Positions 56,253 to 62,152 of a stretch of DNA of 62,152 nucleotides are shown in pieces. The stretch spans positions 1 through 62,152 of the forward strand of contig CADBHQ010000018.1 of assembly GCA_902794535.1 (NCBI GenBank). The letters run 5' to 3'. The position numbers and the translations under genes are program-made. The stretch's first letter is position 1, and each line of letters begins with the position of its first letter. The notes below the pieces were generated by a model that had not been told where the DNA came from, made no database searches, and saw nothing but the letters and a program-made list of their open reading frames with translations. The stretch is from Fibrobacter succinogenes (lineage in GTDB: Bacteria; Fibrobacterota; Fibrobacteria; Fibrobacterales; Fibrobacteraceae).

Positions 56253-58525
56253 TTACCAAAGCTTTTCATAGTCGTTTACCGACATGGGCTTTGCAAAGTA
56301 GTAACCTTGGAACAAGTTACAACCCATTTGGCTCAACATGTTGTACTGGTCCTCGGTTTCGACTCCTTCGGTGAGCGAGAATAGTCCAAGATCGCTTGAA
56401 AGTCGGAGTACATTCCGGAGAATGGTCTCGGCTTTCATGTTGTCCTCGGCCTTGCTCAGGAACTTCATGTCTATTTTCAGAACGTCGAGAGGCATGTCCT
56501 TGAGTTGGTTCAACGAAGAATACCCGCTTCCGAAGTCGTCCATTTCGACAATGTATCCGTTCTCACGGAAGCGTTTCAACATGGCCATACGGCTTTCGGC
56601 GTCGGTCATCATGACGGTTTCCGTAATTTCAATACGCAAACGGTTCGGGTTAATCTTGAATTCATTGACCAGCTTATCGTATCGATTTCGACAAAGACAT
56701 CCATGAAGTAGAAGTCCTTGGGCGAAATGTTGACCGAAATGAAGAGTTTTTCTTTTTCGCCGGTCCATGAGGCAAGGATTTCGCAGGCGCAACGCCAAAT
56801 GTACAGGTCCACATCGGCAATCATGCCGTTCTTTTCGAAAGTAGGAATAAAGGTGAAGGGCGGAAGGAACCCTTCTTTGGGGTGGAGCCAACGGACCAAT
56901 GCTTCAGCCCCGATAATAGTGCCCTTGTTGTCTACAATGGGTTGCAGGTAGGGAACGATTTGACGCTGGTCAATTGCGGCTTCGAGTTCTGCCGATATCT
57001 TTTGACCCCATAGCACCTGGTCGCGCATTTTGTCGTCGTATATGGCGATGTGCGTGTTGTATTCGTTCTTGATGCTTGTTTGGGCAAGGTGAGCACGGTC
57101 GAACATGATCGATACGTCTATGCTCGTATCGGTTACATGATAGATGCCTACGTGCAATAGAATATGCTGGTCGATAGTGCCGTTGGAAATGACGAATTTT
57201 GAAAGCCTATCTTCGACAATGGCCAAGCGGACGGTATCTGTGGGAAAGCATACGCCGAACGCGTCGCCGCCAATGCGTCCGTAGCTCCAGTTGTCACGAG
57301 AGTTTTCCTTGATCCAGTTTGCGACTCTTACAAGGACATTGTCCCCAGCGATGTTACCAAAGATATCGTTGACCATTTTGAAATCTTTGATGTCAAAGTA
57401 GGCGATGGAATATGACGTGTCCTTGTCAATGGCAATTCTATGCTTGATGACGTTGAATAGATGCTCTTTGGTAAACAACCCCGTGAGTTTATCATGGGTG
57501 GCTTCGTACATTTCGCGCTGGTGATTTAAAATGTCTTCGGTGTGGTCGTGTATGTTTAGGAACGAACCGATTTTCTTGCTTCTCGAATCGGTCACTAAGT
57601 GCCTTTCGAGCGAGTAGAACCGGGTGTTCTTGCCGGAACCGACTTGCTGTTTGGTAGACCAGTTGTCTTCGCCTTCGCCTAGGTCGTCGAACATGGCTTG
57701 CAGACGATGCTGGACGCGATCAAGATTGTCGGATTGAAGCTCTACCAGTTTTTCTGCGTTCCGGTTAATCCAGATGCATCTGTCGTTGGCGTCGAAGAAA
57801 AAGACGGATTCAGGAATCTTTGACGCGATGTTTGCCAACATGCGGTCCAAAAGTCTGTAAGGCCTGTAGAAAAGTGAAAAATAGAAGATGAGTAAGGCGC
57901 AAACGGCCAGCGCGACCATCGAACGGTCGATGGGGGTTCTGGAGAAAATGTAGTAGGACTGCCAAAAACCGGCAAAAATCATGGTAAACAGGATGACGTA
58001 GTATTTTTCGGCATAAATACGGGGAACTCGTATGGCCTTTAACAGGAAAATCCCCAAGGAGGTGAAGAATGCGAAATAGACGGCGATACGGTGGCAGGTC
58101 TGGCCGAAATAGGGAACGAGTCTGTAGTAGGGCGAACCGTCTACCGTTATGGCTTCCATGCCAAAGGCTTGCCCGAAGAACGGGTTGAAGAAGTACTGGA
58201 TAATGTCCAGGGAGAGAATCGCGTATATGACATAGCACTTCTTGCGGTGTGCTCGCCATGGAATGTTGCAGTAGGACAGCGTGAAGTCGAACAGGCTAAA
58301 TGCCATCAGGTCCATGCCGATAAAGTAGGTGTAGCTACCGAGGGTGGACAGGAGTTCGTTTTGAGAAAGGACTAGAATCAGGTTTCCGACAATGGGAACG
58401 ATAAATGAGAATTCGAGATATGAGACTGAAGTGGCGACGGTCCTTTTGGAACGTCGCGATATCATTCCGCATAGCACCAAAAGGATAATTAGCACGGAAT
58501 AGATGATTGCAAAAGTCAGTCTCAT
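56253..58525 (-). pseudogene. Paralogous 7TM-PAS-GGDEF-EAL protein, frameshifted in EAL
   Basis: Same architecture as the 53809-56088 gene. The 5' part (to about 56680) has 7TM, PAS-like (VFFFDANDRCIWINRNAEKL), GGDAF in place of GGDEF (RIGGDAFGVCF), and EAL from AEALVRWLHP to NISPKDFYFMDVFVEI. The 3' part, in another frame, resumes with DKLVNEFKINPNRLRIEITE and continues to DDFGSGYSSL and the same C-terminus. The break is at 56676-56684 (GATAC between GAAATC and GATAAG, where the paralogue has a codon pair fewer or more). One added or two removed bases restore it. GGDAF should be inactive as a cyclase. Recent loss, or a sequence error. Confidence 0.82.
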
Positions 58526-58699
58526 GAATAAAATGTCCTTCTCAGTGATATAATATATCTATTACTAGGGTGAATTTTTCATTTTTTACAAAAAACTTAC
58601 TCCAAATTGGAATAACTTTGACCCTGTAAGCGGTTTTTGGGCTTTTTTACTTGTTTTGGGCATTTTTGTAGAGAAATCATTTTTATCTTTCGCCTTGAA

Positions 58700-61600
58700 G
58701 TGCAGATTACAAAACTAAAGATTTTTGGCTTTAAGTCCTTTGCCCAGAGGACCGAAATCAACTTCCCGACGAAGGGTCTCACCGCCGTGGTGGGTCCGAA
58801 CGGGTGCGGCAAGTCGAACATTACCGACGCTATCCGCTGGGTTCTGGGTGAACAGAAGGCTGCATCCTTGCGTATGAGCAAGATGCAGGACGTGATTTTT
58901 AGCGGTACCGAAGAACGTGCCGCCATGAGCCTTGCCGAAGTTTCCATTGTGATTGATAACAGCGATGGAACGCTCAATTCCGAATATTCCGAAGTGATTG
59001 TGACCCGCCGCGTGCACCGTGACGGTTCGGGCGAGTACCTGATCAACAACCAGGAATGCCGTCTGCGCGACGTGCATGCCCTGCTTTTTGACTCGGGCCT
59101 CGGTTCTAGTACCTATTCGCAGATGAACGCCGACATGATCAAGGCGGTTCTCTCTGACAAGGCCGACGACCGCCGCGTGCTGTTCGAAGAAGCCGCCGGC
59201 GTGAGCAAGTACAAACAGCAGCGTAAGGAAACCCGCCGCCAGTTGGAACGCGTTCAGATGGACATGGAACGCGTGGAAGACAACCTGCGCAGCGTGCGCC
59301 GTTCCGTAAAGCTGTACGAAACCCAGGCCGAAAAGGTCAACGAATTTAAGCGCCTCAGCAAGCGCCTGCGTGAACTGGACCTCTCGGTCAGTATCGACAA
59401 GTTTGAAGACATGAAAGAGGGGTTAACGACCCTCGATACTGCGACTCGCCGTCTGAACCACGATGTGGAAAATTCGAAGACGAATGCGACGGTGTTGCAG
59501 GCAAAGATTGACGAAAAGAAGTTGTTGATTTCCGAAGATGAAAATGCCTACCGCGACCTAGAACGCGAAGTGCAGAAGGCGACTATCGAACTCAACGACT
59601 TGAACAACAGCATGGGCCGTATTCGCGACGTGATTTCCAACTTGGAATCCGCGAACGAAAAGTCCCAAGAAGAAATTGACCGCAACACGGGTAAGGTTCA
59701 GGAACTTCTCTCTGAACGCGCCCGCCTCGAAGAAGAAAATGCGGTACTCAGTTCCGACAGTGACGTAGACGAAATGAACGCCCTGTTGGAGCGCGAACGC
59801 GAAATTTTGCAGGTCATGCGCGACAAGGTGGACGACCTGCGTACCCAGTCAAGGGAACTTTCGAACGAACGCCTGCAGAAGACTAATCAGGTGAACTCCC
59901 TCAAGAGCCGTTTCGAGCGTATGGACGCCGAATCGGGCTTGTTGCAGGCGAACCTCACCAAGTGGCGTGGCGAAATGGAACAGGTGCAGTCGCAGAAGGC
60001 GAACGCCGAATCTGCGCTTGCCGACATCAATGCGGGCCTCGAAGCCGCTGATGCCGACTTGGAACGCCTTACCGAACAGCGCTCGACGCGTGAAGAAAGG
60101 CTCGATGCCGAACGCGCCGACTTGCTCGAAACCCAGAAGAAACTGCAGGAACTGAAGAACGAGGTGGCAAGGCTCACCTCTCGAATCGATGTTTTACAGA
60201 GCGTTGCCAACGAGGGCACCGACGCTAGCCGCTGGCTCATGGAGCATAAGGCGGACCTGGTGGGCGGGCTCCTGTCGGAACGTATCGAAGCCGCGCCCGA
60301 ATATGCCGCTCAAGTGGAGGCCGCCCTCGGTGACTTGATGGATGCCGTGGTTGTAGCATCGGACGATGCCGCGATTGCCGCGGTGGATGCCATGAAGGGC
60401 GAAAACGTTGGCAAGGCGGTGCTCGCGCTGGTGGGTGCCGAAGCGGAACCTTACTCGGGCACGCTCCAGGGCGATGGCGTTGTAGGTTGCCTCAAGGATT
60501 ACGTGACTGCCGACGAACAGATTGCAGGCTGGCTCAAGGCGCTGCTTTCTCGTTACTTTGTCGTAGATTCTCTCTCGACTGCGGTGCGCCTTGCGCGAGC
60601 CATGCGCGGCGAAGACCTTTGCTTTGTGGCTCCTGAAGGCATTGTGCGTACGAGCGGCCTCATGAGCAGCGGTACGGCAACGTCTGGAACGCTCAGTCGC
60701 AAGAACGAAATTGCCGAAGCGAACAGCCTGTTGGAAGGCGTGAACCTTGAAGTTTCTCAGGCCGAAGAAGAAATTGGTCGCTTGCAGGATTTGGTCGACG
60801 AAGACACGCAAATGCTTGCCTCGTTGGTCGACGAAATCCGCGAAAAAGAAGATATGAAGCGCGGCGGAAACGCCGGCATTTCGATCCAGAATAACATTAT
60901 CGCCGGTTGCGACCGCAGACTTGCTCAGTTGCAGGGCGAAATGCAAAACGCCGAATCCAAGATTCAGGCGGCAGAAGCCTCCAAGAACAGCGACCAGGAA
61001 CTCATGGACGCTCAGGCTTCTCTTGAAAAGATCGAAGAAGAATATTCCCGCGTGAACGACGAGTTGAGCGAACAGGATACGCTCTTCCGCGAAAAGGAAG
61101 AAGACGTTCGCGAATTGGAACGCAGCGCTCAGGACAAGACTGCAAAGCTCACGCAGAATACGAACCGCTTGAATTACATCGCCGAACAGGTGGATTTCTT
61201 GGAAAATGCGGTTCGCACGCGTAAAGAAGAAATGGAAAAGAACCTGGCCGCCATCCAGAAGAACGAGGAAGACGGCAGGGGAGTCGCTGACCAGGTGCAG
61301 AGCAAAGATTCCGCTCTTCGTGAACTGGAAAATCAGCGCGACTTGGCCCGCGAAAAGTACGAACTTGTTTCGGGCGACCTCGAAGAATGGCGCAGCGAAG
61401 TCAACCGCCTCCGCGACGACATGATCGAGAAGATGAAGGAAGAAGCCTTGCAGGCAAACCTCGACCGCCTTACCGAACGTATTACAAACGAATACAGTGT
61501 AGACCTTGCGAACCCCGACGACATCGAGCGCGTGGAATATAGCCAGCCCGAAGCCGACCGTGAAATTCGCGAACTCCGCGGTAAGATTAAGGAACTGGGC

Positions 61601-62152
61601 CCCATCAACGTGAACGTGATGGAAGACTACGAAGACGAAAAGAAGCGTCTTTTGGAAGTCGAAGCGCAGTTCGACGACTTGGATCGTGCTCGCGCCTCGC
61701 TCGACCGCACCATCACCAAGCTCGACGACATTGCCCGCAGCCGTTACCTCGATACGTTTGCCCGCATCCAGAAGAATTTCCAGTTCGTGTTCAGCAAGCT
61801 GTTCCTGAACGGCGAAACCAAGATGAGCCTTGTTGAAAAGGTGGATGAAATGGGCAAGCCCATGGATATCCTCGATGCCGACATCGAAATCAACGTGCGC
61901 CCCACGGGTAAGAAGATGCGCGGAATCAAGGCGCTTTCCGGTGGTGAACATGCCCTGACCGCAACGGCACTGCTGTTTGCCATTTACATGGAAAAGCCGT
62001 CGCCGTACTGCGTGCTGGACGAAGTCGATGGCCCGCTCGATGACGCTAACGTGGGCCGCTTCATGGCGCTGCTCCGCGAATTCAGCAAGCAGACCTTGTT
62101 CATCGTGGTGACGCATAACAAGCGTACCATGGCCGAAGCCGACATGCTCTAC
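58700..62152 (+). CDS. smc: Chromosome segregation SMC ATPase, C-terminus beyond the window
   Basis: 1151 codons are visible and the frame is still open at the window end, perhaps 20-30 residues short. It starts at GTG 58700 (MQITKLKIFGFKSFA). Walker A VVGPNGCGKSNITDAIRWVL, the VIFSGTEERA and QMNADMIKAVLSDKADDRR region, two long coiled coils (about 170-500 and 675-1020) around a hinge (about 515-660; LVGGLLSERIEAAPEYAAQV), the signature ALSGGEHALTATALLFAIY, Walker B CVLDEVDGPLDDANV, and the H-loop VVTHNKRTMAEAD. It compacts and segregates DNA with ScpA/ScpB. No Shine-Dalgarno sequence; TATCTTTC lies 8 nt before the GTG. Confidence 0.93.
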   Translation, partial: MQITKLKIFGFKSFAQRTEINFPTKGLTAVVGPNGCGKSNITDAIRWVLGEQKAASLRMSKMQDVIFSGTEERAAMSLAEVSIVIDNSDGTLNSEYSEVIVTRRVHRDGSGEYLINNQECRLRDVHALLFDSGLGSSTYSQMNADMIKAVLSDKADDRRVLFEEAAGVSKYKQQRKETRRQLERVQMDMERVEDNLRSVRRSVKLYETQAEKVNEFKRLSKRLRELDLSVSIDKFEDMKEGLTTLDTATRRLNHDVENSKTNATVLQAKIDEKKLLISEDENAYRDLEREVQKATIELNDLNNSMGRIRDVISNLESANEKSQEEIDRNTGKVQELLSERARLEEENAVLSSDSDVDEMNALLEREREILQVMRDKVDDLRTQSRELSNERLQKTNQVNSLKSRFERMDAESGLLQANLTKWRGEMEQVQSQKANAESALADINAGLEAADADLERLTEQRSTREERLDAERADLLETQKKLQELKNEVARLTSRIDVLQSVANEGTDASRWLMEHKADLVGGLLSERIEAAPEYAAQVEAALGDLMDAVVVASDDAAIAAVDAMKGENVGKAVLALVGAEAEPYSGTLQGDGVVGCLKDYVTADEQIAGWLKALLSRYFVVDSLSTAVRLARAMRGEDLCFVAPEGIVRTSGLMSSGTATSGTLSRKNEIAEANSLLEGVNLEVSQAEEEIGRLQDLVDEDTQMLASLVDEIREKEDMKRGGNAGISIQNNIIAGCDRRLAQLQGEMQNAESKIQAAEASKNSDQELMDAQASLEKIEEEYSRVNDELSEQDTLFREKEEDVRELERSAQDKTAKLTQNTNRLNYIAEQVDFLENAVRTRKEEMEKNLAAIQKNEEDGRGVADQVQSKDSALRELENQRDLAREKYELVSGDLEEWRSEVNRLRDDMIEKMKEEALQANLDRLTERITNEYSVDLANPDDIERVEYSQPEADREIRELRGKIKELGPINVNVMEDYEDEKKRLLEVEAQFDDLDRARASLDRTITKLDDIARSRYLDTFARIQKNFQFVFSKLFLNGETKMSLVEKVDEMGKPMDILDADIEINVRPTGKKMRGIKALSGGEHALTATALLFAIYMEKPSPYCVLDEVDGPLDDANVGRFMALLREFSKQTLFIVVTHNKRTMAEADMLY

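Noticed and set aside
60194..62116. 640-codon open frame on the minus strand
   Set aside because: It lies wholly opposite smc, whose motifs are clear. The frame is open because of codon bias; no start signal or domain was seen.
1..62152. CRISPR array, tRNA, rRNA, prophage or transposase
   Set aside because: No regular spaced repeats, tRNA-like cloverleaf with a T-loop, rRNA segments or transposase motifs were recognised by eye. A tRNAscan or Infernal run would be needed to exclude small RNAs fully.

Overview
The window is a stretch of chromosome from a Fibrobacter-like bacterium (FCB group). Evidence: a protein with the Fibrobacter paralogous domain (FISUMP, TIGR02145); secreted carbohydrate-active proteins with poly-serine linkers and a short C-terminal sorting-type domain; a CE6 acetylxylan esterase with CBM6; a PL1 pectate lyase; an MglA-type GTPase; and promoters that fit the Bacteroidetes-type TAnnTTTG element. 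No prophage, transposase, CRISPR array, tRNA or rRNA was seen.

Layout. 0-9 kb: tail of the succinate dehydrogenase/fumarate reductase iron-sulfur gene, a LuxR-type regulator, a polar amino-acid ABC operon with two paralogous binding proteins, then a reverse-strand nfeD - small membrane protein - floA - unknown membrane-anchored protein group. 9-16 kb: a frame-broken pectate lyase, a leucine attenuator followed by a broken 2-isopropylmalate synthase-like gene, and two aminotransferases. 16-24 kb: rpsT, mscS, and a five-gene run of MglA GTPase, roadblock protein, DUF2914-like protein, large outer-membrane protein and Omp85 protein. 23.6-28.3 kb: divergent epmB/efp, a FISUMP lipoprotein gene between 47-bp direct repeats, and the CE6 esterase. 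28-43 kb: surface and hypothetical proteins, thiL, a PilB/GspE ATPase, a UvrD/PcrA helicase, gatC, kdsB, a ComEA-like protein, pilM/pilN-like genes, rsmD, coaD, rhomboid and a PfkB kinase. 43-62 kb: surface proteins, hrpB, a second Omp85 protein, inorganic pyrophosphatase, a radical SAM protein, two 7TM-GGDEF-EAL proteins (one frameshifted), and smc running off the end.

Three things stand out. (1) A composite multi-hairpin repeat (8793-8966 and 25312-25496) carries a 66-bp module bounded by inverted arms. The module lies in opposite orientations in the two copies, and its two hairpin loops (TAAC and GTTA) are mutually complementary. (2) Short palindromic repeats with a constant outside and an exchangeable inner hairpin occur between genes and also in frame inside coding genes (hrpB twice, an aminotransferase, an unknown membrane protein). 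(3) About ten genes without a Shine-Dalgarno sequence have a TAnnTTTG-like box ending exactly 4-5 nt before the start codon, which predicts leaderless mRNAs. The leuA leader is a textbook attenuator with three mutually exclusive stems, placed in front of a damaged gene.
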